From Actinomadura flavalba DSM 45200 (GTDB lineage: Bacteria > Actinomycetota > Actinomycetes > Streptosporangiales > Streptosporangiaceae): a stretch of DNA of 64,000 nt. The notes beneath the pieces are model-generated. The model had not been told where the DNA came from and searched no databases. It saw only the letters and a list, made by a program, of their open reading frames with translations. The stretch's first letter is position 1. Every line of letters begins with the position of its first letter. The DNA lies in NCBI RefSeq assembly GCF_000374305.1, contig NZ_KB894096.1, positions 248,001 to 312,000 of the forward strand. The letters are read 5' to 3'. The position numbers were made by a program, and so were the translations under genes. Shown piece after piece: positions 22,956 to 30,197 of this stretch.

Positions 22956-25723
22956 CCGCGACGACGACGGCGCCCGCGCCGGCCGCCGAGGAGCGCCGGA
23001 CGCGGCGGTGGCGGGGCGAACCCGGCTGGTCGCGGCCCGCGCTGCTGGCGGTGCTGGCCGTGGCGGCGCTGCTGTACGGGTGGGGGCTGAGCGCGGCCGG
23101 GGACGCCAACGCGTACTACTCGGCGGCGGTGAAGTCGGGGACGCAGAGCTGGTCGGCGTTCTTCTTCGGGTCGCTGGACGCCGAGTCGTTCATCACCGTG
23201 GACAAGCCGCCGCTGGCGCTGTGGGTGATGGGGCTGTTCGCGCGCGTCCTCGGCTACGGGACGTGGGCGCTGCTGCTGCCGCAGGTGATCGCCGGGGTGG
23301 CGGCCGTGGCGGTGCTGCACGCGACGGTGCGGCGGGCGTCCGGGCCGGTCGCGGCGATCGTCGCGGCGGCGGTGCTGGCGCTGACGCCGATCACGGTGGC
23401 GATCAACCGGGACAACAACCCCGACACGCTGCTGGTGCTGCTGCTCGTCGGCGCCGCGTGGGCGGCGCAGCGGGCGGTCGAGCGGGGGCGGCTGCGTCCG
23501 CTGCTGCTGGCGGCGTTCCTGGTCGGGTGCGGGTTCAACACCAAGATGTTGCAGGCGTTCCTGGTCGTCCCGGCGCTGGCGCTGGTGTACCTGGTGGCGG
23601 CGCGTCCGTCGTTGCCGCGGCGTTTGCTGCACCTGCTGGCGGCCGGGGTGGTGCTGGCGGTGTCGAGCCTGTGGTGGATGGTCGTGGTGGACGCGATTCC
23701 GGCGTCGCGGCGTCCGTTCGTCGGCGGCAGCACCGACGGGACCGTCCGCGACCTGGTCCTCGGTTACAACGGGCTGGGGCGGATCTTCGGGCAGGGCGGC
23801 GGTCCCGGTGGGCGCGGGGGCGGCGGCGGGTTCGGCGGGGAGCCGGGCGCGCTGCGGATGTTCAACGACGTGCTCGGCGGTCAGATCTCCTGGCTGCTGC
23901 CGTTCGCGGTGATCATGCTGGTGGCGGGCCTGGCGCTGGCCGGGCGCCGTCCGCGCACGGACCTGCCGCGCGCCGCGCTGCTCCTGTGGGGCGGCTGGCT
24001 GGCCGTGCACGCCGTGGTGTTCTCGCTCGCGGAGGGAACGCTGCACCCGTACTACACGACGGCGATGGCCCCGGCGATCGCAGCGCTCACCGGCGCAGGC
24101 GTGGCACTGACCGGCGCAGGCGTGGCGCCGAGCACGGCAGGCGCAGCGCCGACCAGCGCAGGCGGAGCGCTGACCGGCGCGGGCGCCGTGCCGAGCAGGG
24201 CGGACGCCGTGCCGAGCAAGGCGGACGCGGCGCTAACCGGCGCGGGCGCGGTGCCGACCGGGGCGGGCGCGGTGCCGACCGGCGCGGACGCGGTGCCGAC
24301 CGGCGCGGACGCGGCGCCGAGCAAGGCGGACGCCGTGCCGAGCAGGGCGGGCGCAGCGCTAACCGGGGCGAGCGCGGTGCCGACCGGGGCGAGCGCGGCG
24401 CCGAGCAAGGCGGACGCCGTGCCGAGCAGGGCGGGCGCAGCGCTAACCGGGGCGGGCGCGGTGCCGAGCAGGGCGGACGCGGCGGGCGCTGGGGCGGGCG
24501 CGGCGCCGAGCAAGGCGGGCGCGGTGACGCTCGCGCGGTGCGGCGGTGTGGGGCGGTTCGTTCTGGCGGTGGCCGTGGCGGTGACGGGCGCGTGGGCGTT
24601 CGCGCTGCTGGCGCGGACGCCGGACTGGGTGCCGTGGCTGCGGTGGGTCGTCGTCGCGGCGACGGTGGTGGCGGTTGTGGGGCTGCTGCTGCGCGGCCGG
24701 GTCCGGCGGCTGGGCGTCGTCGCGGCCGGGGCCGCGCTGGTGGCGGGCCTGCTCGGCCCGGCGGCCTACGCGCTCTCGGCGGCGTCGTCCCCGGTGAACG
24801 GGACGAACCCGACGGCGGGCCCGTCCTCGGGCGGCTTCGGCGCCCCCATGGGCCGAGGCTTCCCCGGCACCCGCCGAGGCGCCGCCCCGAACGGGCAGAC
24901 CGGCGGAATGCCCGGCCCACCACCCGGCGGCGCGGCCCCCGACGCGAACGGCGGTTCCCCGGGCACGCCGCCGGGCGGTGCGGGCTCCGGGGGTGACGGC
25001 GGCTCCTCTGGTACGCCGCCGGGCGGTGCGGGCTCGGGCGACGACGGCGGTTCCTCGGGCACGCCGCCCGGTGGTGCGGGCTCCGGGCGTGACAGTGGGT
25101 CCTCTGGTACGCCGCCTGGCGGTACGGCCCCCGGCGGGACCGGCGGCTCCTCGGCGACGCCGCCCGGTGGTGACGGTGGGTCCTCGGGCGCTCCGCCCGG
25201 TGGTGCTGCCTCGGGTGGGAATGGTGGGGCTTCCGTGAACCCGCCCGGTGGTGGTGCGGGGTTGCCGCCTGGTTCCGCTTGGAGTGGGTCGCGGCCGGGG
25301 GGCGGGTCGTCCGGGTCGCAGGGGCGGGATGGGGTGTCGGATCGGCGTGGTGGCGGGCGCGTGATGGGTGGGCCGGGGGGTGGGCTCGACCGTGCGACGG
25401 TCGCCTATCTGCGGCAGAACCAGGGGGGTGCGCGCTGGCTGGTGGCGGTGCCGAGTGCGCAGGCGGCCTCGTCGTTGATCCTTCAGACGGGTGAGCCCGT
25501 GATCGCCATGGGTGGTTTCACCGGGAGCGACCCGGCGATGACGGTCGCCAAGCTCAAGGCGTACGCCGCGTCGGGGAAGCTGCGCTTCGTGCAGGTCGGC
25601 GGCGGTGGTGGTCCCGGCGGTGGGAACGCCGAGGTGACCGCGTGGGTGCGGGAGAACGGCACGGCCGTGCGGGTCGGCGGCTCGACCGTCACCGGCCTGT
25701 ACCGGCTGGACGGTGCGTCGTGA
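22952..25723 (+). CDS. GT39-type membrane glycosyltransferase with repeats
   Basis: This 923-aa enzyme resembles YkcB/ArnT-like polyprenyl-phosphate glycosyltransferases. The N-terminal 375 residues hold about nine helices with SLDAESFITVDKPPLALWVM and AINRDNNPDTLLVLLLVGAA, both hallmarks of the family. The C-terminal domain (YLRQNQGGARWLVAVPSAQA, then GEPVIAMGGFTGSDP) is the extracellular part of the family. Two tracts are unusual: heptad repeats at residues about 376-526 and a Gly/Ser/Pro tract at about 616-800. It probably glycosylates an envelope polymer or protein using the lipid-linked sugar made by the GT2 partner. Confidence 0.88.
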   Translation: MTATTTAPAPAAEERRTRRWRGEPGWSRPALLAVLAVAALLYGWGLSAAGDANAYYSAAVKSGTQSWSAFFFGSLDAESFITVDKPPLALWVMGLFARVLGYGTWALLLPQVIAGVAAVAVLHATVRRASGPVAAIVAAAVLALTPITVAINRDNNPDTLLVLLLVGAAWAAQRAVERGRLRPLLLAAFLVGCGFNTKMLQAFLVVPALALVYLVAARPSLPRRLLHLLAAGVVLAVSSLWWMVVVDAIPASRRPFVGGSTDGTVRDLVLGYNGLGRIFGQGGGPGGRGGGGGFGGEPGALRMFNDVLGGQISWLLPFAVIMLVAGLALAGRRPRTDLPRAALLLWGGWLAVHAVVFSLAEGTLHPYYTTAMAPAIAALTGAGVALTGAGVAPSTAGAAPTSAGGALTGAGAVPSRADAVPSKADAALTGAGAVPTGAGAVPTGADAVPTGADAAPSKADAVPSRAGAALTGASAVPTGASAAPSKADAVPSRAGAALTGAGAVPSRADAAGAGAGAAPSKAGAVTLARCGGVGRFVLAVAVAVTGAWAFALLARTPDWVPWLRWVVVAATVVAVVGLLLRGRVRRLGVVAAGAALVAGLLGPAAYALSAASSPVNGTNPTAGPSSGGFGAPMGRGFPGTRRGAAPNGQTGGMPGPPPGGAAPDANGGSPGTPPGGAGSGGDGGSSGTPPGGAGSGDDGGSSGTPPGGAGSGRDSGSSGTPPGGTAPGGTGGSSATPPGGDGGSSGAPPGGAASGGNGGASVNPPGGGAGLPPGSAWSGSRPGGGSSGSQGRDGVSDRRGGGRVMGGPGGGLDRATVAYLRQNQGGARWLVAVPSAQAASSLILQTGEPVIAMGGFTGSDPAMTVAKLKAYAASGKLRFVQVGGGGGPGGGNAEVTAWVRENGTAVRVGGSTVTGLYRLDGAS
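24077..24530 (+). repeat. In-frame 21-bp minisatellite inside GT39 gene
   Basis: About 20 heptapeptide units of the form A-(G/D/S)-A-(V/A)-P-(T/S)-(G/K/R) follow one another (AGAVPTG, ADAVPTG, ADAAPSK, ADAVPSR, AGAALTG and variants). At DNA level this is a 21-bp tandem array with higher-order blocks repeated. It interrupts the membrane part between family-conserved helices and keeps the frame. Confidence 0.85.
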
Positions 25724-25839
25724 CGGCCTCGCGGCGCGGGGCCGGCCGCCCGCTCCGATCTGACGCCCGGGAAGTGAGGAATCGTGCCGGGCGGGAAGGA
25801 GCAGCACGGACCGAGCACCGGACCGAGGAGGTTTCCACC

Positions 25840-26139
25840 ATGGCCGAGACGCTGGGCGACGGGGCGATCGCCGCGCGCCTGACCGAGCTGTCGGGCTGGG
25901 AGCGCAGCGGGGACGAGATCGTCCGCACGGTGACGGCGCCGTCGTTCCCGGAGGCGATCGCGGTCGTGGACGAGGTCGCCCAGCCCGCCGAGAAGGCCGA
26001 TCACCACCCCGACATCGACATCCGGTGGCGCACCCTGCGCTTCGCTCTCACCACGCACAGCGCGGGCGGCCTGACCGCCAGGGACTTCGACCTGGCCGAG
26101 CAGATCGACCAGATCACGGTCCGCCGCAACGCGACCTGA
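25840..26139 (+). CDS. Pterin-4a-carbinolamine dehydratase family protein
   Basis: This 99-aa protein matches the PCD/DCoH family, with the catalytic block EKADHHPDIDIRWRTLRFAL followed by TTHSAGGLTARDFDLAEQID. The histidine pair and the downstream Asp are kept. In bacteria with no aromatic amino acid hydroxylase it may dehydrate pterin carbinolamines or serve molybdopterin metabolism. GAGGAGG lies 8 nt ahead of the ATG. It stands alone and is followed by a strong hairpin. Confidence 0.92.
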   Translation: MAETLGDGAIAARLTELSGWERSGDEIVRTVTAPSFPEAIAVVDEVAQPAEKADHHPDIDIRWRTLRFALTTHSAGGLTARDFDLAEQIDQITVRRNAT

Positions 26140-26670
26140 CCCAGTGAGAAGGGGCCGGACCGGCACGCCCGCGCGTGCCGGTCCGGCCTCTCGCACCCGG
26201 TCCGGCGCGTCCGCCGACGGACGAGAGCGCCGCCCACCGCCGAGCGGAAGGCCGGTCGGACCGGCTCACCCACATGCGCCGCTCCCGTCGCCTCCCGGAA
26301 CGTGGGCGGGTCCGCCGGTGGCACGGGACGCGGCGGGAGGGCTCGTCCGCACGTGCCGGTCCGGTCTCCTCCGGACGTGGCGGGTCCGCCGCCCTCTCTG
26401 GCGGGAGGGCGCGCCCGCAGACGCCGGTCCCGTTGCCACCGGGACGTGGTTCACCGGGTCCGCCGCCCACACGGGACGCCTCCCGGCATCCGGCGCGCCG
26501 CCGCCCGCACGTGCCGGTCCGGTCTCGTCCGGGCGTGGGTGGGTTCGCCGGGCTGCACGGGACGCCTCCTGGCACCCGGCGGAAAGGGCGACCCGCACGT
26601 GCCGGTCCGGTCTCCCGGGACGTGGTGGGAAGGCCGCCCGCAGAGGTCGGGCGGGTGGCTTCGGGGGGGT
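26140..26670. repeat. Intergenic region with irregular dispersed repeats
   Basis: No gene is visible in 531 bp. A 22-bp core, CCGCACGTGCCGGTCCGGTC followed by TC, occurs identically at 26347, 26505 and 26593, with a diverged copy near 26414. Between cores, blocks such as GACGTGG-x-GGGT-CCGCCG and CACGGGACGCCTCC recur. The core is related to the right arm of the terminator hairpin at 26153-26188, so the tract may have grown from it. Confidence 0.65.
26153..26188. terminator. Strong hairpin terminator after pterin dehydratase
   Basis: A perfect 16-bp stem (GGCCGGACCGGCACGC at 26153-26168, complement at 26173-26188) and a 4-nt loop start 13 bp after the stop codon. It lacks a T-tract. Confidence 0.75.
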
Positions 26671-27426
26671 TCAGCGGGTTCGGCGGTGGAACAGCCAGCT
26701 TCCCAGGGCCAGGGAGGCGGTGAAGATGCCGCCGCACCAGGTCAGGGCGATCCAGGGTGCCGAGCCTGCGGGGGCGCCGGTGAGCAGGGCGCGGACGGCC
26801 TCGATGACGGGGGTGCAGGGCTGGTGTTCGGCGAAGCCGCGCAGCCAGCCGGGCATCGTCTCGACGGGGACGAACGCGCTGCTGGGGTAGGGCAGGAACA
26901 GGACGGCGAAGGTGAAGCCGCCCGCCGCCTCGACCGAGCGGGCCAGCAGCCCGACGGCGGCCGACAGAGCCGACAGCGCGACGATGAACGCGATCAGCAC
27001 GCCGAGCGCGGCGAGCCAGCCCAGCGCGCCGCCGTCGCCGCGGAACCCGATGAGCAGCGCGGCGCCGACGACCAGGACCACCGAGGCCAGGTTGCGGACG
27101 GCGCCCGCGGTGATGTGCCCGGCGAGCAGGGCGCGTCCGCCGACGTCCATGGAGCGGAACCGGTCGATGATCCCGGCGGTCATGTCGGAGGTGACGGCGG
27201 GCGCGGTCATCGAGGCGCCGTAGGCGGTGCACAGCACCAGGACGCCGGGCAGCGCGTACACGACGTAGGGGGTGTCGCCGGTCTGGATGGCGCCGCCGAA
27301 CAGGTAGACGAACAGCAGCATGATCATGACGGGCAGCAGCAGCGCGGTGAACAGGGCGTCGACGGTGCGCAGGCTGAGGCGGGCGGCGCGGGCGGCCAGG
27401 ACGGGGTAGGCGAGCACGTCAGACAC
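26671..27426 (-). CDS. ABC exporter permease, DrrB-like
   Basis: This 251-aa permease has six membrane segments in the ABC-2 layout and the conserved stretch TSDMTAGIIDRFRSMDVGGR between TM2 and TM3. The typical closing block is EHQPCTPVIEAVRALLTGAP. The GTG start at 27426 lies 8 nt inside the end of the ATPase gene, so the pair is translationally coupled. With the ATPase it forms a two-component drug-type exporter, controlled most likely by the divergent TetR protein. Confidence 0.9.
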   Translation of the reverse strand: MSDVLAYPVLAARAARLSLRTVDALFTALLLPVMIMLLFVYLFGGAIQTGDTPYVVYALPGVLVLCTAYGASMTAPAVTSDMTAGIIDRFRSMDVGGRALLAGHITAGAVRNLASVVLVVGAALLIGFRGDGGALGWLAALGVLIAFIVALSALSAAVGLLARSVEAAGGFTFAVLFLPYPSSAFVPVETMPGWLRGFAEHQPCTPVIEAVRALLTGAPAGSAPWIALTWCGGIFTASLALGSWLFHRRTR

Positions 27427-28369
27427 GGGTGGCCTCCTGGGCGCGGCCGGTGAGGGCGAAGAAGACGTCGTCGAGGGTGGTGGGCCGGACGGTGAAGGCT
27501 CGGACGGCGGTGCGGTCGGGGTCGAGTTCGTCGAGCAGGGCGCGGATCTCGGCGGCGCCGCCGGTGGTGGTGACGCCGAGGGTGGCGTGCTCGGAGTCGA
27601 TGTGGACGGCGCGGTCGCCGAGGGCGCGCAGGGCGTCGGCGAAGGCGGCGGGGCCGTCCAGGACCAGGTCCAGGCGTCCGGTGGACACGCGGGCCTTGAG
27701 CTGGTCGGCGGTGCCCTCGGCGGCGACGCGTCCGCCGTCCAGCAGGGCGATGCGGTCGGCGAGGCGGTCGGCCTCCTCCAGGTACTGGGTGGTGAGGAAG
27801 ACGGTGACGCCGGCGCGGGTCAGGTCGGTGACCATGTCCCACATGGTGTGGCGGCTGCGGGGGTCCAGGCCGGTGGTGGGCTCGTCCAGGAACAGCAGGT
27901 CGGGCGGGGTGACGAGGCTGGCGGCGATGTCGAGGCGCCGTCGCATGCCGCCGGAGTAGGTGAGGACGCGGCGGCGCGCGGCTCCGGTGAGGTCGAAGCG
28001 TTCCAGCAGCTCGTCGGCGCGGCGCCGGGCGGCGGTGCGGCCCAGGCCGCGCAGGCGTCCCATCATCGCCAGGTTCTCGGTGCCGGTCTGGAGTTCGTCC
28101 AGGGCGGCGTACTGGCCGGTGAGGCTGATGCGGGCGCGCAGGGCGCGCCGTTCGGAGACGACGTCGTGGCCGAGGACGCGGGCGGTGCCCGCGTCGGGCC
28201 GGGTGAGGGTGGACAGGACGCGGACCAGGGTCGTCTTGCCTGAGCCGTTGGGCCCGAGCAGCGCGAACACGCCGCCCGCCGGGACGGTGAGCGTGATGTC
28301 GCCGAGCACGCGCACCGCGCCGAAGGACTTGCCGAGGGCGGCCGTCTCGATCGCCGGTGTGTGGGTCAC
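27419..28369 (-). CDS. ABC exporter ATP-binding protein, DrrA-like
   Basis: This 316-aa ATPase has Walker A GPNGSGKTT (39-47), signature YSGGMRRRLDIAASLV, Walker B LLFLDEPTTGLDPRSRHTMW, and the DrrA-type end RPTTLDDVFFALTGRA. The GTG at 28369 has GGAGG 5 nt upstream (minus strand). The gene is transcribed away from a TetR regulator over 133 bp containing three copies of one operator. This is the standard layout of a ligand-induced resistance exporter. Confidence 0.92.
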   Translation of the reverse strand: MTHTPAIETAALGKSFGAVRVLGDITLTVPAGGVFALLGPNGSGKTTLVRVLSTLTRPDAGTARVLGHDVVSERRALRARISLTGQYAALDELQTGTENLAMMGRLRGLGRTAARRRADELLERFDLTGAARRRVLTYSGGMRRRLDIAASLVTPPDLLFLDEPTTGLDPRSRHTMWDMVTDLTRAGVTVFLTTQYLEEADRLADRIALLDGGRVAAEGTADQLKARVSTGRLDLVLDGPAAFADALRALGDRAVHIDSEHATLGVTTTGGAAEIRALLDELDPDRTAVRAFTVRPTTLDDVFFALTGRAQEATRV

Positions 28370-28390
28370 GGGGTCCTCCAGGAACCAGTA

Positions 28391-28409
28391 CTGCGTATCG
28401 CATACGCTG
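28391..28409. promoter_or_regulatory. TetR operator copy 1
   Basis: CTGCGTATCGCATACGCTG contains the perfect palindrome GCGTAT-CGC-ATACGC (28393-28407). It lies 22 bp upstream of the ABC operon start. Confidence 0.65.
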
Positions 28410-28414
28410 AATTA

Positions 28415-28433
28415 CTGCGTAGGGTATACACAG
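28415..28433. promoter_or_regulatory. TetR operator copy 2
   Basis: CTGCGTAGGGTATACACAG shares the leading TACTGCGTA with copy 1 at a 24-bp interval and has an imperfect dyad. Confidence 0.6.
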
Positions 28434-28469
28434 CAGGGTGGGTGCCGTCAACGGCGGGACGGGCCGTTA

Positions 28470-28488
28470 CCGTGTAGGTCCTACGCAG
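28470..28488. promoter_or_regulatory. TetR operator copy 3
   Basis: The minus strand reads CTGCGTAGGACCTACACGG, matching copies 1 and 2 (consensus CTGCGTA-N5-TAC-R-C-N-G). It lies 14 bp before the TetR start codon, so it would repress the regulator itself. Confidence 0.62.
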
Positions 28489-28502
28489 CCAGGGGGTCGG
28501 TG

Positions 28503-29261
28503 ATGGGTGAGGGCACGGAGCTGCCGCGCAGCGTCGAGCTGGCGTGGGGGCTGCGCCCGGCGCCGGGCAAGGGCCCGGCGCGCACGCTGGCGCTGGGCGA
28601 CATCGTGGCGGCGGGCCTGCGGGTGGGGGAGTCCGACGGGCTGGCGGCGGTGTCGATGGGGCGCGTCGCCCGGGAGGTCGGCGTCTCCACGATGGCCCTC
28701 TACCGGTACGTGGAGTCCAAGAACGAGCTGCTCGCGTTGATGGCCGACGCGGCGGTCGGTCCCCCGCCCGCCGATCTGCCCGATCCGGGGACGGACTGGC
28801 GCGCGGGTCTGGAGGCGTGGACGCGGGCGCTGCGGGCGTCGGCGGCGTCGATGGCGTGGCTGCTGCGCGTCCCGATCGGCGGGCCGCCGATCATGCCGAA
28901 CGCGGTGGCGTGGATGGAGACCGGCATGCGGGCGATGCGCGGCATGGGGGTGGACGCGGCGACCCGGCTGGGCGTGCTGGTGCTGGTCAACGGGTTCGTC
29001 CGCACCCAGGTGTCGCTGGAGAGCGACCTGGCGGACGCGGCGGCGGCCGTCGCGGCGCAGGGCGGCGTGGCCGCGCCCGACGGCGGTCTGGGCGCGCTGC
29101 TGACGCGGCTGGACGCGGCCGCCTATCCGGAGCTGGCGTCGGTCATCGCCTCCGGCGTCCTGCAACAGGAGGGCTTCAGCGCCGACACCGACGCCGACTT
29201 CGAGTTCGGGCTGGGCGTCCTGATGGACGGCCTGGAGGCGCTGGTCGCGCGGGGCCGCTGA
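28503..29261 (+). CDS. TetR-family regulator of divergent ABC exporter
   Basis: This is a 252-aa protein. An N-terminal extension (PRSVELAWGLRPAPGKGPAR) precedes the helix-turn-helix SMGRVAREVGVSTMALYRYV, and a large all-helical C-terminal domain of the TetR_C type binds the inducer. The GGGGG before ATG 28503 supports this start (GTG at 28500 is possible). Three copies of one dyad operator fill the divergent promoter. A fragment nearly identical to its recognition helix region occurs at about 58250-58305. Its stop abuts the SDR stop (TGATCA). Confidence 0.92.
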   Translation: MGEGTELPRSVELAWGLRPAPGKGPARTLALGDIVAAGLRVGESDGLAAVSMGRVAREVGVSTMALYRYVESKNELLALMADAAVGPPPADLPDPGTDWRAGLEAWTRALRASAASMAWLLRVPIGGPPIMPNAVAWMETGMRAMRGMGVDAATRLGVLVLVNGFVRTQVSLESDLADAAAAVAAQGGVAAPDGGLGALLTRLDAAAYPELASVIASGVLQQEGFSADTDADFEFGLGVLMDGLEALVARGR

Positions 29262-30035
29262 TCAGTGGGCGGAGAAGCCGCCGTCCACGAAGACCGCCTG
29301 CCCGGTGATCGCGGCGGCGGCGGACGAGGCCAGGAAGACGGCGGTCCCGGCGAAGTCCTCGGCCAGGCCGTTGCGGCCGGTGAGGGTCCGGGCGGCCAGC
29401 GCGGCGGCGGTGGCGGGGTCGCCGGCGAGGCGGGCGTTGAGCGGGGTGAGCACGACGCCGGGCACGATGACGTTGCAGGTGACGCCGTGCGGCGACCACG
29501 CCTCGGCCTGCGAGCGGGCCAGCGCGGTCAGCCCGGCCTTGGCGACGCCGTAGGCGCCGCTGTCGGCGTAGGCGCGGAACGCCTGCTGGGAGGACAGGTG
29601 CAGGATGCGGCCGTGGCCGCGCCGCGCCATGCCGGGGCCGAACCGCATGCTGAGCAGGTGCGGGGCGTCCAGGTTGACGGCCATCGTGGTGTCCCAGACG
29701 TGCTCGTCCAGGTCGTTCAGGGGCGGGCGCAGGTTGACGGCGGCGTTGTTGACCAGGATGTCGGGTTCGCCGAACACGGCGGCGGCCTCGTCGCCCGCGC
29801 GCCGCACCTGGTCGCGGGAGGCCAGGTCGGCGGTGATCCAGGCCGCTTCGTGCCCTTGGGCGCGCAGCGCGGCGGCGGTCTCCTCCAGTGCCGCCGCGCC
29901 GCGTGCGACGAGCACGACCCGCGCTCCGGCCCGCGCGAGCGCGGTCGCGATGGCCTTCCCGATCCCCGAGCTGCCGCCGGTGACGATCGCGACCCGTCCG
30001 CGCAGGCCGAACATCTCCTCGAGGTAGTCGTTCAT
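29262..30035 (-). CDS. SDR-family oxidoreductase
   Basis: This 257-aa classical short-chain dehydrogenase has cofactor loop TGGSSGIG (19-26), NNAAV for the NNAG motif, catalytic Ser148 with Tyr161 and Lys165 (YGVAK), and the C-terminal QAVFVDGGFSAH block. It most resembles 3-oxoacyl-ACP reductase/gluconate dehydrogenase-like SDRs. It is probably NAD(P)-dependent and cytoplasmic. The substrate is unknown. It lies 9 bp downstream of the tiny membrane protein gene on the same strand, so it may belong to that operon. Confidence 0.9.
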   Translation of the reverse strand: MNDYLEEMFGLRGRVAIVTGGSSGIGKAIATALARAGARVVLVARGAAALEETAAALRAQGHEAAWITADLASRDQVRRAGDEAAAVFGEPDILVNNAAVNLRPPLNDLDEHVWDTTMAVNLDAPHLLSMRFGPGMARRGHGRILHLSSQQAFRAYADSGAYGVAKAGLTALARSQAEAWSPHGVTCNVIVPGVVLTPLNARLAGDPATAAALAARTLTGRNGLAEDFAGTAVFLASSAAAAITGQAVFVDGGFSAH

Positions 30036-30044
30036 GGCGGCACT

Positions 30045-30197
30045 CTAGGACTCGCCGGCACCGTCCTCCTCGTCGCCGCGGCGCCGGTCGCGCCAGATGA
30101 TGACGCCGATGACGCCGACGACGATGAACGTCGGGACGAAGAACGGTACGGCGCTGACGATGGGGTGCGTGGCCAGCACGCCGTCCAGGGGCGTCAC
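30045..30197 (-). CDS. 50-aa single-TM membrane protein
   Basis: This small protein starts VTPLDGVLATHPIVSAVPFF and has one membrane helix (VPTFIVVGVIGVIIW) and the charged tail RDRRRGDEEDGAGES. The GTG overlaps the stop of the 13-TM protein gene in a GTGA, so it is co-translated with it and may be a small subunit of a complex. It is easy to miss because of its size. The function is unknown. Confidence 0.65.
   Translation of the reverse strand: MTPLDGVLATHPIVSAVPFFVPTFIVVGVIGVIIWRDRRRGDEEDGAGES

Noticed and set aside
24077..24530. CRISPR array
   Set aside because: Units are 21 bp, contiguous, in frame and without unique spacers; no cas genes are present.
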